Shown here: positions 44,941-57,300 of the stretch, in pieces
Position numbering within the stretch: the first letter of the stretch is position 1
How the letters are laid out: every line of letters begins with the position of its first letter
Assembly (NCBI RefSeq): GCF_023856365.1
Contig: NW_026042430.1
Span: 248,001-312,000, forward strand
Length of the DNA stretch: 64,000 nt
Direction of reading: 5' to 3'
DNA from: Brienomyrus brachyistius
Lineage: Eukaryota > Chordata > Actinopteri > Osteoglossiformes > Mormyridae
Notes under the pieces: model-generated
What the model was told of the DNA's origin: nothing
Seen by the model: only the letters and a program-made list of their open reading frames with translations
The model's database searches: none
Made by a program: the position numbers and the translations under genes

Positions 44941-45860
44941 TTATTTCCCTTCACACTGCACTCCTATCATGCTCCACAACCACAAACCTCTGAAATCTCC
45001 TACACTCTCTGCACTCGACTGACTCCTTACCAGCTTCTCTCCTGCTGCTGCCTGCACTCCTCCATGTTCTGTCGGCACCCAAACCACCTGCTTTGCTCGC
45101 CCCATCATTTCTCCCAGATCCAGCGTGGGCTGATTAAAAGCCACTGCTAAGGGGGGCTCCTCCTCTGGTGTGTTGTACCATTCTCCCACTACTCCCATCC
45201 TCCGTATCTGAATGGCTACTCCCTCAGGGCCTAATATTATCCAGTCTGCCGTCATGCGCATCCCGTCTTTCTCTCGGTCAGGCAGCGGATCTATCAGCCG
45301 ATCCCACTCATCCCTCACTCCAGGATCACTGAAATCTCCCATCACAACTAACAACTGTATTTATCCTATTTCCAATTTAGCACATTGCTATATTGTTCCT
45401 GTATAAATGGTCCCCACTATTCTAGGATTTCCCAAACCTTTCCAATAACTTCTTCTAATCCGTATAAGCTATACTATCCCTGCTGGACAACAACCTTTGT
45501 TGCAGAAGGGTGAACTGTCCACTGAGTACCTCTACTCCCCCTTCGTACATTTTATGTCTATCTGCAGCTGACACACAGCATCTCTGCCTAACAAATTCAC
45601 TGGGATATGCTCTGATGTTAGTTTAGACATATTTACATTTTTGGCCCCTATCTGAACATCTACTAAAGAAGATTCTGGAACATGCAGGTTGGACAGGTGT
45701 GTCTATGCTGATCACAGCTCCAGCACACCAGCTGAATCAGCCTGTTTCCCAGTCTCCCAGGGGTCTAGGATCATCAAATTTGTGAGTAAATGGGTGCCCT
45801 CTGAGGAAACCCCCATCCATTGTATCTACTCACTCTGTTCTAATTAGGGACCGGAGGCCA
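44941..45860 (-). pseudogene. ERV protease-region remnant (right arm)
   Basis: On the minus strand, after gag, a frame carries SSLVDVQIGAKNVNMS and VNLLGRDAVCQLQI. This is the conserved end of a retroviral aspartic protease (LLGRD motif), which would cleave the Gag and Pol polyproteins. The active-site DTG/DSG motif is not visible, probably lost or in a broken stretch. Further on, a frame at 45354-44941 reads DEWDRLIDPLPDREKDG and EGVAIQIRRMGVV, ending at the same stop as the left arm. This copy keeps about 410 bp (45258-45668) that the left copy has lost. Confidence 0.65.
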
Positions 45861-47100
45861 ATTAGTGGCCTTGTTTTTTTGGCAGTGACTGACTCAATTT
45901 CTTCGTCAGCTCCCTCTCATGCTCTTCAGCAGAGTCCTCCTCCTCTCTGTACAAGTCAATAGCGTGGATCAGCTGCTCCTCAGGAATAGTAATAAGTCCC
46001 ACCACTTGCCTTAGCCTGCTTCTCACTGGCTTCGGGAGCGTGTCCTGCAGAGCCCTCCGGTACAGACCGCTGAACACCAAATCCTGTAGGTCCTGCTCTG
46101 CCTCACTGCTCCACCGCTTTTCTTGGGCTTGCAGATAGGCAGCTGGGCTCTCCCCCTCCTTTACGGGCTCCACCTTCATTTCAGCCACACTCAATCACGG
46201 AGTCCCTGTCACCACTGCCAGCATTCTCTCCATTCCGTCTACCCCCAGGACACAAGCCTGAACCGCTTTTATATCCCCCATCACCAAGAGCCGTCCCATA
46301 GTTTCCTCCTCAAATACTTTCATCCATTTTCAAGCTCCGTCTGCCAGGACTGTTCTGCCCATGGCACATACTGTGTCTGTGCTCCTTTCACCACCAGGGG
46401 GAGCATCAGAGTGTCCCTATCGGGGGTCTCACAGCCCTCCTGCTTCCCACTGTTCTATGATCTGCATTATCCTCCTCTACTCCTTCCTCACTATCCGTTT
46501 CTATCTCCTTCTCCTGAAACTGACTCCATCCTCTACATGGGGAGTTAGGGCTGTCCATCAGATGCATCAGCCCTTCTGCAGCCCTACCACTTGCTCCGTA
46601 CCCCACCTTTATATCACTCCCCTTTTTCTTAAACCCACATGCCTGGCCTTCTATTATTATATCACTCCCTCGCAGTCCTTCCTTCACGGTCTGCCGCCGC
46701 AGGTCGCTCACTTCCCTGTACCCATATAAACAACTTTCTTCATCCTTCTGTTTCTTCCCCTCTGAACTTTATCTTGCCCTCTATTACTGGAAAGTGGCCC
46801 TTAAATATCAGAGGTGGCCCTTCTACTAACAGATACAGTCCCTGATACTGAGGAAGTCGTAATTCCTCCTGCTCTGTTTTACCTTTGACTCCTGCCTGAT
46901 TCTCACTCATCACTCTCTCATCACTTTCTGCTCTTTTCTCCAGGCCTCTCCCTTTGCTATAACCTCAGAACCTCCAGTTGCTCACTCCTTTTCTTGTTAC
47001 GCCTTGCTGTGTTCTTATTAGCCTTATGATACTTTATCAGAGTCTCCATCTCCTCACACACTGCCACATCCAGAAATATAGCAGAAATATACAGTACAGA
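45861..47100 (-). pseudogene. ERV gag remnant (right arm)
   Basis: Counterpart of 26920-25691. The last frame (46194-45862) starts at MSVAEMKVEPVKEGES and runs 110 codons to KKQGH. The capsid-like FEEETMGRLLVMGD segment lies just upstream in another frame near 46300. The N-terminal EEMETLIKYHK part is at about 47070. Broken by frameshifts at the same places as the left copy, so inactive before duplication. Confidence 0.6.
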
Positions 47101-47795
47101 TATTTTACGGGTTCCACTGAAATAAAGGTAGCTGATTATGAGAAAGATCTCAGTGTGTATGTTGATGCTTCCATGTCCCACTCTCGCCAGTGTGGGGAAG
47201 CAATAAAAAAGTTAAATAGAATGTTGGGTTACAACTCTAGGTGTGTGGAGTTTAAGTCAAAGGAAGTGATGCTACGATTATATAATTCCCTGGTAAGACC
47301 CCACCTAGAATATTTTGTGCATGTTTGGTCACCATACCTTAAGAAGGACATTGCTGCCTTGGAAAAGTTGCAACGTAGGGCTACGAGAATGATTCCTGGT
47401 CTTAGAGGAATGTCTTATGAGGACAGGTTAGTTGAGCTGAATCTGTTCAGCCTCGAGCAAAGGAGACTAAGTTGGGGCATGATCCAGGTATATAAGATTC
47501 TAACAGGTCTGGATGGCGGTGACATGACATACTACAACTCGTGGCCACAAGTGGAATTTAGCGGGAGAACATTTTAAAGCGAATTTGAGGAAGCACTTCT
47601 TTACACAGCGTGTAGTTAGAGTATGGGATAGTCTTCCTACTAGTGTAGCGCAAGCTAAAACCCTGGGTTTCTTTAAATCAGAGCTAGATAAGATTTTACC
47701 AACTCTGAGCTGTTAGGTACGTTTTCCCCAAAAGTGCTTGATGGGCCGGATGGCTTCCTCTCGTTTGTAAATTTCTTATGTTCTTAAGGTTACTT
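47101..47795 (+). mobile_element. CR1/L2-type LINE, RT C-terminus and 3' end (right arm)
   Basis: Plus strand: TEIKVADYEKDLSVYVDASM, NSLVRPHLEYFVHVWSPYL and LEKLQRRATRMIPGL in one continuous frame (to 47577), then the 3' end AAATTTCTTATGTTCT at about 47785. It corresponds to 25690-25010. It keeps a short stretch (LEQRRLSWG) that is deleted in the left copy, making that copy the more damaged one. Confidence 0.88.
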
Positions 47796-48170
47796 TTCCT
47801 ATAGAATAAGTCTATACGTTGTCCTTTTCTTAAACAAACTAAATAGCCTTATGCTATTTATCTTATTTACACAAAAGCTTGTCATTTTTGTCTCTACACG
47901 GTCGCTCATTTACTATTCTCCTCTGCTCTCTGTATTGCGCATGGCGGACTTCCGCCCCGATGCAGACAGGTGAGCACACTCCCACCAGCGGACAGAGAGC
48001 GCACGTCGGAAAATATGTCACGTCAACCATCTGAAAAGCAGACAAAAATATCTGCTGTGTCATATATCTTTAGATGACTCCTCAGATCTCCAGTCCAGTC
48101 AAAAGTTTCACTAATTATCTACTTCTTCCCTTGCATGTTTAGTCCTATACTGAACTCCCTGATCGCTACA
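47796..48170. other. Unassigned segment between LINEs (right)
   Basis: Mirror of 24641-25009. Nothing recognisable. Confidence 0.35.
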
Positions 48171-48441
48171 CCTTACTGTTGCTTTAAGTTTAAGATTCGT
48201 CCAAATTTTACAGTAACCTACCCACACTTATACTACAGAGAATGTTTTTGCATTAAAGCTCTCAAATATTAAGTTTCGATTCCACAGTTATGGCTTTAGA
48301 TACCTAGGGATCCTGGTATATCATACTTATACAAGACTAATTATGGTAAATTACTATGTGAAATAAAGAATTATCTCCAAAGATGGGAAATCCTCCCTCT
48401 ATCCTTATTGGGTAGAGTGGAGAGCATTAGAATGAACATAC

Positions 48442-48720
48442 TGTCACGATCAGGAAATATCTGTAGCGGCGATCGTGCCGGAAACTGGCAAGGCAGGCAA
48501 GGTACGGGGAATAAAGGGGATTTATTAAGTGGACGAGGTTTCGGGAAAATTTGACAGGGACTAACAACAATCCACAATGACAGACAAGGGTAACTGGCAA
48601 GACCAGGACTTAAAACAGGACAAGACTAAGCAAAGTAATCAGACAAGGCTGGAAACAATCAGGGAAGCACACGCGGGTAATCAGGGGGCACACGAGGAGC
48701 CGACGAGCCGGATCATGACA
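48442..48720 (-). mobile_element. Solo LTR, 279 bp, private to the right arm
   Basis: Plus-strand ends are TGTCACGATC and GATCATGACA, flanked by a perfect 5-bp duplication, CATAC (48437-48441 and 48721-48725). The left arm has one copy of the site (GTATG, 24362-24366). On the minus strand it has CTTAATAAATCCCC as poly(A) signal and a 5' part like the LTR at 49013-49301. No internal region is present. Confidence 0.92.
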
Positions 48721-49012
48721 CATACTACCTAGGCTTCTCTTTATGTTCCAGTCCCTGCCCATAGGGGTCCCTATATCCACATTCAAAACGCTCAATAAAT
48801 GGTTATCCAAATTTACCTGGCAAAACAAAAGACCCAGGATTGAACTGAAAAGACTATTAAACCCAAAAGAGAATGAGGGTCTGGACTTACCTAATTTAAA
48901 AAATTATTACTTGGCAGCCCAACTTATGTCAGTAGTGGTATGGATAACCCAGGACAGGGAGGGTCAGTGGGTGGGAACAGAACAATCTGCCCAAATTTGC
49001 CGCTTGACATAG

Positions 49013-49301
49013 TGTGACGCCCGCTCCGTCCGCTCCTCGTGTGTGCCACGCCCCCTAATTACCCACGTGTGATTCCCTGATTGTGCCCAGTCGTGTCTTG
49101 TTTCCTGCTGCCTTGTTCCGTGTATTTAAGTCCCTGTTTTGCATTAACCCCTTGTCTGTCATTGATGTTAGTCAGTGTCTGATGTCTCCTTCCCCAGTTC
49201 CCTTAAATAAATCCCCCATTTTCCCTGAGTTCTGGCTACCTCGCTTGTTTCCTGCCCGCTCGCCTGCTCGCCCGCTTTAACCCCGGAGAGCCAGCGTGAC
49301 A
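49013..49301 (+). mobile_element. Solo LTR, 289 bp, private to the right arm
   Basis: TGTGACGCCCGC to CAGCGTGACA, with a perfect 5-bp duplication, CATAG (49008-49012 and 49302-49306). It has GTGTATTTAAGTCCC as TATA-like box and CTTAAATAAATCCCCC as poly(A) signal, so it is plus oriented. The left arm retains the empty site (CTATG, 24071-24075). Same family as 48442-48720 but clearly diverged from it. Confidence 0.92.
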
Positions 49302-50518
49302 CATAGCAATTATTTTTAATCAAGATACATGGAAAGTAAATAAAATCAATAACATTTGGATAGGAAACACTCTGAAAAGTGAGAGAGAGGCTGGGACGCC
49401 CTTCATCAAAAATAAAAATTGCACATGATGTTGATTTTCTACCATCTAAATTAGATACAGGGTTTAAGACATGGGGAGAAAAGGGTTTAACCAGTTGGAT
49501 CAGTTGTGTAATGGAGGAGATCTAATGTCCTTCGAACATCTTAGAAACAAATGTGGCCTCCCAGTGCCCAACTGTTTTAGATACCTACAGTCAACAAATA
49601 TATTGTTTATATTAACAATTAAAGGATTGGTTAAAAGAACATTATATCATATATTTATAAAATATTACAAAAAGAGTCAACAGTGTTAATAAAGAGAAAT
49701 GGGAACTAGAGATGAATACTATCATTAACGATGAAGATTGGACTCATTCATGTAAAGAAGGACACAGAATAACAAACAGTCCTACATGGAGGGAATTTGA
49801 TTGGAAAGTTAAGATGAGATACTTTAAGACTCCCCTTCTCACCTCTACGTTTGGCAACACCTCTAATCAGGGGTTTATTGGAGGGGTTGTGACCTGGTAG
49901 GAGACCACACCCACATTTTTTGGGATTGTCCAAAACTGTCAGAGTACTGGCAAAATATACAGGAAGAGATAAAAAAAATGTTTGAACATAAAATTACCAC
50001 TTGAACCAGCTCGTTTCATACTAAGAATTATGCCACAGAATATAGTGCATGAAAATAAGGTTGTATTACAGAGAGTTCTTCTTGTAATTGCCAGGAGGAT
50101 GATAACGATCTCCTGGCTAAAACCCCAGCCACCCACGACAGTACAATGGAAAGAAAGAGGAAAGAAAGTGTATAATATGGAATTTATAACTGAAAAATTG
50201 TTAACGAGAACAGAGTGTTTTGTGGAAGAAATTTCTCGAAGTCCGATGTTTAAGTGTTTGACAGAACTTTATTATTTGATGAGCTCACAGGGAACAGACA
50301 CTCAGCAAGCATGCGTCTTGTGTTCTGCTCCCCGAGCAACAAATGCATACATCTTTTATGGCCTAAAATGCGACAGTCATCTGACAAATCAAGGACAAAT
50401 CGGATTTTTGGACGTTCCAGTTACTTCTGCCTTTCAAGGTCCAGGCAGTTCAAAGAAAGTTTGGCCATTTGGAGATACCAGTTTCTTCTACGTTTTCAAG
50501 GTCCACCTATCAGCTTAG

Positions 50519-51032
50519 AACAAGTCTATCTATTTGGGACTTTTCCTTTTGCTATATTATTCTAGGACTCGTTGTTCTCTTTTTCTACATTTTATATTAT
50601 CCAATACCATGCATTCATTTTATAATATCTTCTGCAACAGCTTACTTCTCAGGTCATGCCTTTGCTTTGACCTGGGCCTCTTGCTGAACAAGCAATATAT
50701 GGCAAACATGTTAGTTCCTCTATAGAAAATAGAAATTTCTTACTTAAGCAGATTTGCATTCTTGTTTGATACATTCAATTAATGACAAGTAAATTACATT
50801 GTTTCAACCACTATGTGTAAATCAACAACACATTGTAAACTCAATTGTTAATTACTGATTAGGTAATGCATTTTGCATAATCATCTATATTCCATTATTG
50901 ATTACTGATTAGCATAATCAAGAATTTTCTATCACAGTTTCTTTATTAAAAGGTTTCCAATCTGTAATTTTCTTTTTTCAACAGAAGTATGGCACTTAGG
51001 AAAGGATAGGGTTGAATTGAGACTTCCATGTA
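50519..51032. other. Probable L1 3' UTR/flank (right), no gene
   Basis: Mirror of 22335-22843; AT-rich, with no gene seen. Confidence 0.4.
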
Positions 51033-51503
51033 CAGCACTGTGCAAAAATCTTAGGCAGGCAAAGAAAACGATGTTTAGATTGTCCTCGTGTTGGTGTAAA
51101 ACTATGATATTATGCCTGTCAAAGTGTCTCAGCTTAGCCATTTCAGAACCTCTGCTAACATCATCCTAGTATTTGTAGCGACCGTCCAGTGCAGCCATGT
51201 ATTTTTTGACTTGGCCACTAGCACACCTCATACAGCTAGTCAATCTGTCAAAATCATGGAACGGCTGAGGTGCCCCTGAGGAGAAGTTTGGGAACTGAAG
51301 CGGTGTTCATCTAGCCATCCGACTAGATATCAGTATCTTTTTAGAAAAGAGAAGAAATTATTAATAGTTTTTATTGTGTTCCTCTTAATTTACACGTTCT
51401 AATGTTAAATTGTGTTATTTGTTCTAAGCCAAAGTACACTTGCTACCCAGATAAACAGCTTTAAACATTTCTTTGGACTGCCTAAGACTTTTGCACAGTA
51501 CTG
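51033..51503. mobile_element. Tc1/mariner-type MITE, 471 bp, right copy
   Basis: Ends CAGCACTGTGCAAAAATCTT and, in reverse complement, CAGTACTGTGCAAAAGTCTT, with TA on both sides (51031-51032, 51504-51505). Same length as the left copy. Confidence 0.92.
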
Positions 51504-51509
51504 TATATC

Positions 51510-51625
51510 TTAGAACATAAGAAATTTACAAATTAGAGGAGCCCATTCGGCCCATCAAGCTCGTTTGGGAAGAACTTAACTAATAGCTCAGAGTTGTTAA
51601 AATCTTATCCAGCTCTGATTTAACC
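51510..51625 (-). mobile_element. CR1/L2-type LINE 3' tail, right arm
   Basis: AGAACATAAGAAATTTACAA through CCCATTCGGCCCATCAAGCT to CAGCTCTGATTTAA, the reverse complement of 21738-21852. Confidence 0.85.
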
Positions 51626-51956
51626 ATCTCTCTCAATATAATATTGGGATCATTTATTCTCTTCAGAGGCCTCCATAGAATAATGCATCCATCCTCTCAA
51701 TTATGTTTAGACAAACGTATCCTAAGGCACCAGGGCAACAACAGTCAGAATAACAACACAATCATCAGTATCACAGCTAGTTTTAAAAATTGCTTTAATG
51801 CAGAGTGATTACAGAAAAAAAGATAAGCAAATTAGGTAATATTAACAAAATTATTAAAACATGTAGAGTAATAGACATATTTGTCTTTCAGACATATTGT
51901 GCTTTTTTTTAAGAGCAGAAGGGATACATTAAATCAGGATTATATTTTGTTTTTAA

Positions 51957-51994
<38 letters not shown>

Positions 51995-52017
51995 TTTAAA
52001 TTTACATCATTATAAAT
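51626..52017 (+). repeat. Interspersed repeat X, truncated right-arm copy
   Basis: Runs from TTAACCATCTCTCTCAATAT to an expanded (TA)n tract (about 51959-51990) and TTACATCATTATAAAT, where it is cut by a SINE head at 52018. The distal half, including GGCCGGTTATCC, is missing. Confidence 0.7.
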
Positions 52018-52374
52018 GGGGCGGCATGGTGGTGCAGTGGTTAGCACTGTCGCCTCACACCTCTGGGACCCGGGTTCGAGTCTCCGCCTGGGTCACATGT
52101 GTGCAGAGTTTGCATGTTCTCTCCATATCGTCGTGGGGTTTTCTCCGGGTACTCCGGTTTCCCCCCCACAGTCCAAAAACATGCTGAGGCTAATTGGAGT
52201 TGCTAAATTGCCCCTAGGTGTGCATGTGTGAGTGAATGGTGTGTGAGTGTGCCCTGCAATGGGCCGGCCCCCCATCCTGGGTTGTTCCCTGCCTCGTGCC
52301 CATTGCTTCTGGGATAGGCTCCGGACCCCCCACGACCCAGTATGATTAGTGGTTTGGAAAATGGATGGATGGAT
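52018..52374 (+). mobile_element. tRNA-derived SINE, probable chimera (right arm)
   Basis: Full head (GGCGGCATGGTGGTGCAGTGG) to (GGAT)n tail. The tail-side flank (ACACCTGGGT, 52375-52384) matches the target duplication of the left-arm SINE, but the head-side flank is repeat X sequence with no duplication. The left counterpart has no head. This is the pattern expected from recombination between two SINE copies. Confidence 0.88.
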
Positions 52375-52384
52375 ACACCTGGGT

Positions 52385-53330
52385 CTATTAAAAGAAGGTG
52401 ATGCTGCCTGAACCACCAACCAAGGCTGGGAGGAAAGGGAGGAACACTAGTCAAATGAAGGAAGAAAAGGCCACCGTATCTCATGGTCACGAATACAAAA
52501 GTCAGGGAGTGTTATGAAGAAGGCACCACACTTAAGACTATTGGTTTTATGCAGTGAATTACACCAGAGAGAGTTTTTGCATTTTAGCTGTGTCATGTAA
52601 CATTCCTCAGACTTCATTTTAATGTTTTCTTCAACGCAACAAAGTCCCACGGTAACAAAAGCGCTGAGGTCTGGATCGTTAATTGCAATGTGGGGAGTGC
52701 AGACCAGCTGGGGTGGGGGATCGTGCTCAGTCACGATAAAAGGCAAACGGGTAAATTGTGAATACGCACTTAATCTAACTACAGTTTAACGTTGTTCCAC
52801 ATACCAATATCACTACGTATCGGTATCGCAAAACAAAATTTAAAATGTTAAGATTCTGTCATTCTGAAAATCTGAGTATTTAAGACATTATGTTCCATAG
52901 CAATTTGTGGAGATAAATACCCTCGGACAGTAGCGTTCATTTCACAATTAAGTCTCTTTAAGTCATTGTTTTATGTTAAGCAGGATGAATGTGTTATTTT
53001 TAATTAATAAACCTTTAAGGGTTATATGCTTATGCTGTTGTATACTGTTCTCGGTGTACAACTTAACTTATAAAAGTCTGTTCATCTAATTATAGAATAA
53101 TGTATAGAATAATTATAAAAGAGCTATAATTATTATGATGTTATTATTTAATTGTGTGGGCCGTGTTGCTTGATTACATTTGACTCCTCGGCACGTGGGA
53201 CGCTGCCGGTTTGAAAGACGCGGCTTCACTTGTTTTCTGCACCAAGGTGGGTTGCCATTCTGCTCCCATTTTATCGGATAATTTATCTTATTATTTAGTA
53301 TTTGTCAAATTTGCATGTATATTAAAATAT
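52385..53330. other. Unassigned duplicated segment with a 99-codon open frame
   Basis: Mirror of 19736-20658. The minus frame 52447-52746 encodes the same 99 residues as 20297-20596. No gene family is recognised. Confidence 0.3.
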
Positions 53331-53905
53331 GTTTGATGAGTAAAGTCAGTATATTGCTTTTAAATAAAGTGATTTTGTTCCGGGCTACTATGTTAATTAT
53401 ATTTAAATTTTATGCGCAAAGTGTAGTTGACATTTAACTTTTCCGCGTTTAAGTACATTATTGCGCTTGCTAGTGAGTAAATTAGTTCATTTCTTTTAAA
53501 TAAAGTGAACATTGTTGTGGGGTGCTGTGTTGGTTAAATTTAAATTTCATGTGCAAGTCGGCTAGTTTCCTGTGCCGCAAAGTCTAGGTGATATTTCACT
53601 TTTCCGCGTGCGCTTTCATGTTGCATTCTACTGCGGATGCGGGTGGTTTCGCTCGGTGCTGCCTACAGCAATGATATTCCACCAGACCAGGAGAGGGCAG
53701 ATGTATTGTAAGAAACACGAATAAAAGTAGTGAAGCAAGTCCTGTAAAGTTTGTTTGGTGACTAAAATCAGTATATTGCCATTTAGTAAAATTTAAAATT
53801 GTTCCAGGCTTCTGTTTTGATTATATCTAAATTTTATGTGAAAGTTAACTAGTTTCCTATGCTATAATGCAATTGTTCATTGCGGAGGTGTCAGTGCAGA
53901 ACTGT
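53331..53905. repeat. Three degenerate tandem units, right copy
   Basis: Mirror of 19140-19735, with repeated TTTAAATAAAGTGA and AAATTTTATG/AAATTTCATG motifs and one 14-bp deletion relative to the left copy. Confidence 0.6.
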
Positions 53906-53999
53906 ATTCCATGTGCCAGGAGTGACTGACAGCTCCATTGTATTGCCTGTATGTTGTTTTTCCTCATTCAGATACAGATGAATTGCAAAAGCTGTCAGC

Positions 54000-54110
54000 T
54001 GGAGCAACGCTGAACAGGAGAAGCGGTTTCAGAAAATGGATGAATGTCCCCAGAGGTGTGAGTTAACAGTTTTAACCACTGCATCACTGTACCATGCCCC
54101 TGTATAGGAT
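54000..54110 (-). mobile_element. Internally deleted SINE remnant, right copy
   Basis: GAAGCGGTTTCAGAAAATGG joined to CCAGAGGTGTGAGTTAACAG; counterpart of 18935-19045. Confidence 0.5.
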
Positions 54111-54154
54111 ATGTAGAAGAACCTGTTGCAGTTATCTGGTGTGTGTGTTTTTGA

Positions 54155-54345
54155 CTCTCCCTGCCGGCCCCTGGAGGTTTGGGCTTCCCCTTTGAGTCTG
54201 GTGCCTCCCAAGGTTTCTTCCTTCTAGGGAGTTTTTCCTTGCCACTGTCGCCTATGGCTTACTCACTGGGGGCTTTGGGTGGGGATGCTGTAAAGTGCTT
54301 TCAGACAATGTAATGTTGTGATAACGTGCTATACTTTGTTGTGTA
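54155..54345 (+). repeat. Dispersed fish repeat, right copy
   Basis: Contains TTCCCCTTTGAGTCTGGTGC and AGGGAGTTTTTCCTTGCCAC; mirror of 18680-18870. Confidence 0.55.
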
Positions 54346-57300
54346 ATTTTGTATTTACTCACGCAAATAAAAAATTGTTTGATAACAAAAAACACTTGTT
54401 TCATTCTTTTTCCCTGCGAACATATCAGTCACTTCCCTCCTGCTCCTGCATTCAAAAATGAAAGTTTGTCCTGCACTGCACTTTATTGCCGTGGGTTCCA
54501 CAGGAATGCAGACCTCTACTTTGGTGTAATCCTGCTGCTGTTGTAGATGGTCTGCTCGCACGCTTTCACATTGTGCACAAGCAGATTTTTTGTATCTCTG
54601 CAGAGAAGCATTCTTTTCTTCTGCCTGGCAAATCCATCATTATAATAGCAATCCACCTAGCGCCCCTAGCTCTTAAAGAAAATGTTTGAAAAAATTAGTT
54701 TATAGCATGTTTACACCATAAAAACAGCAGTGACTGAGTACACCCTTGTGGACCAGGCGCCTGGCTTTGACTATTTTTCTGCCATTAAACTAGCAAACGT
54801 GGGTTGGCCATGACGTAAAATAACTTGTGCCTTTAAATTAAAAAAAAAAGTCCTGTGTGTTGTAAAGTGAGGTATGAAACAGATACCAGGCCGCTTCAGT
54901 GAGGGTCAGCGTAAGTTTTATTATTGTGATTTTGCGGTTTAAACTGTTTCATTGGAATCAATCCAACCAGCAGCATGAAGACTGCAAGCCAAAGAAGTGG
55001 GACGATGCCTGAGAAGAACAACTCAGTCAATCCTCACGTCTCCTCTCTCCTCAGGCGATTGATGGACTCTGAGCATGAGACATGTACAAAAGATGAGGAC
55101 TCTTCTCCACTATTCAAATGGAAATTGTTCTTAATCTTTTATTTATACCTTTTGCTTATACCGTAAGATTTAGGAACACACTGAAAAAGATCAACTTTAA
55201 TACATTTGAAGGTTGAAGTTATTGGAATTTGTAACGGCTGATTTGGTGGAATATGATTTTAGACAGAACTGTCAAAAAATGTGGAATGAAAATGCAGTTT
55301 AATGGTTGAATCCGTGGCTTGCCTAACTTGTTATAAATTGCACACACATCCAGCATTAAAGTGACAGGGAGGTATTAGACCAGAGTTGTTGCATTACATT
55401 AACACAGACCAGCAAAAAATATAACATTATTCTAACATTAATGTAATGTTGTTCTGAATAGATTTCTATGTCCAGTCCTGATTTCAAATTGGGCCTTTAA
55501 GCCTAGAATATGGTCAGTTTTAAAAATACTTGACTTTGTTGCAACTCTGACTAAGTTGAATTCCATCAAGTGGTTAACGGGTGTGAAGATTATCCTGAAA
55601 TTTTCAAGTTAATGTCATTCCAGTTAATGTGAGTTTATTCTGTGTGGGTCTCTGTCTCAGGCTGTCATTTTCGTCTTAGTCTCATTTAAACCACTTAACA
55701 ATATGCATAGATTGCATAGCTGCAAATGTAAAATACAAAAATTAACTTGGAAAGCATTCTACAACAACATTCAGTATTGTGGAGTATTAATAGCATTTAT
55801 TGCCAATTCCAGTTGCTAGGTAACTTCTATATTTTGAATAGAATACAATATAATATTTTAAACTAGATTACAGTTAATTGTTATTTTTCTGTTTAAAAAA
55901 GACAATTGCTGTAATTTACATAGGACAAAACCTGTAAAAGACATTTTGTAATTATTTTCTAAATGAAATGAAGATGCTTTGTTACTCCCCTTGGGGAAAT
56001 TCTCTTTTCACCTACCCCATCTTGCTCTACTTGACACACGGGCACAGACAAAGGTAACAGCAAACCTGGCAGCAAAGGGCAGCCACCTGTAGGGACACCC
56101 ATGGAGCTGGGGGTTTTACAGTGATTAACAGCAATTTTGCAATACTTTTCTGGCAGCTTTTTTTTTTGCTAGGAATTTACAGTAAATTCCACAGTCAGTT
56201 CTACACTAGAAGAGACATCATTCCTAAGCGCAGCATGGACTGCTTCCGGACACAGTATCTAATGCGACTTCCAGAGTCACTTGAGTAAGCTGGAGATGAT
56301 TCATCCCCGGGAAAGAGAGCCTGCAGTAGGCAGTCTACCAAAAGAGGGCCTTTCCTGTTCCCTTGGTGAATTAGAACACCAGTGGAGAGAGCTCTCCTGT
56401 TGCAGTTTCACAGAGATGAACAACATGGAGAACTTTGGATTGAGGTTTTGCAGTAAGAGGGTGCTGAAGGAAAAAGGAGTTTCAAAGACATTGGACTGCC
56501 TGTACTGCCGATTTTGTCTCTGCCCATTTCAGATGTCCAGATGTTTACTAATGTGACATTCCTTAAATACAACCACCGAAACAGAACGGTTCTCAATTTG
56601 TTGCCAAGTTTGGTAGATGTACAACTTGGACTGCAAAGAGATGGACTGACGCAGAGGCGGAGCTGTGGATAGGCCTGGGTGGGATTGACAGCTGGACCTA
56701 CCCAGTCAGATTAATGAAATGACATTTTTTATATATAAATTACCGGCTTCTAACTCTGTTCCTATACATCACTGTTGTTACTGTGGCAAGTACGACAGAA
56801 TGTGTGAGCTCCCTCTAGTGGTGCTCTAGGTAGAACACCACAGTCGTGAGTGTATTATTGTTGCAGTCACCATGTTGTAAATATATAAGCCAATTTAAGA
56901 AAATTTGGGGTAATGAGCTTCATTCAGACCCTCCCAAATTTAATACAAGTCCATCCATCAGCCACTTTACCGGATTTCAATGCTGCAGGAGGATGCTCAC
57001 ATGAAAAAAATAAGACTAATTCATTTCTTTATCCAAAACTATTTCTTTCCTCATTCATTAAAACGAAAAGAGCTTTAACTTGTGCATGCATTGCTTCATT
57101 TTAAGCAGCATTATGGAGTGTCGTTGAACATAAATTTTTCTATGAAGGGTCTGATTTTCTGCATCTTTTACTCCTGGTTTGGGCTATAAAATTGGAAGGA
57201 GTTGCCAAACCTGACTGTGCAGGGTCTGCGCTGTTCTCATCTGTGGACAGTGTGTGGGTTTGTGGGTCAGGCATAAATTTGGGGGGGGGGCTCCCTCTAG

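Larger units (their letters stand above)
48171..50518 (+). mobile_element. L1-type LINE, 3' part of ORF2 (right arm), twice interrupted
   Basis: Counterpart of 24640-22844 on the plus strand: MFQSLPIGVPISTFK and FTWQNKRPRIELKRLL (48743-48860), SPTWREFDWKVKMRYFKTPL (about 49780), FILRIMPQN and MITISWLKPQ (50010-50130), ending at 50518. Two solo LTRs (48442-48720 and 49013-49301) split it. The last 178 codons are open and differ from the left arm at only a few residues. Confidence 0.88.
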
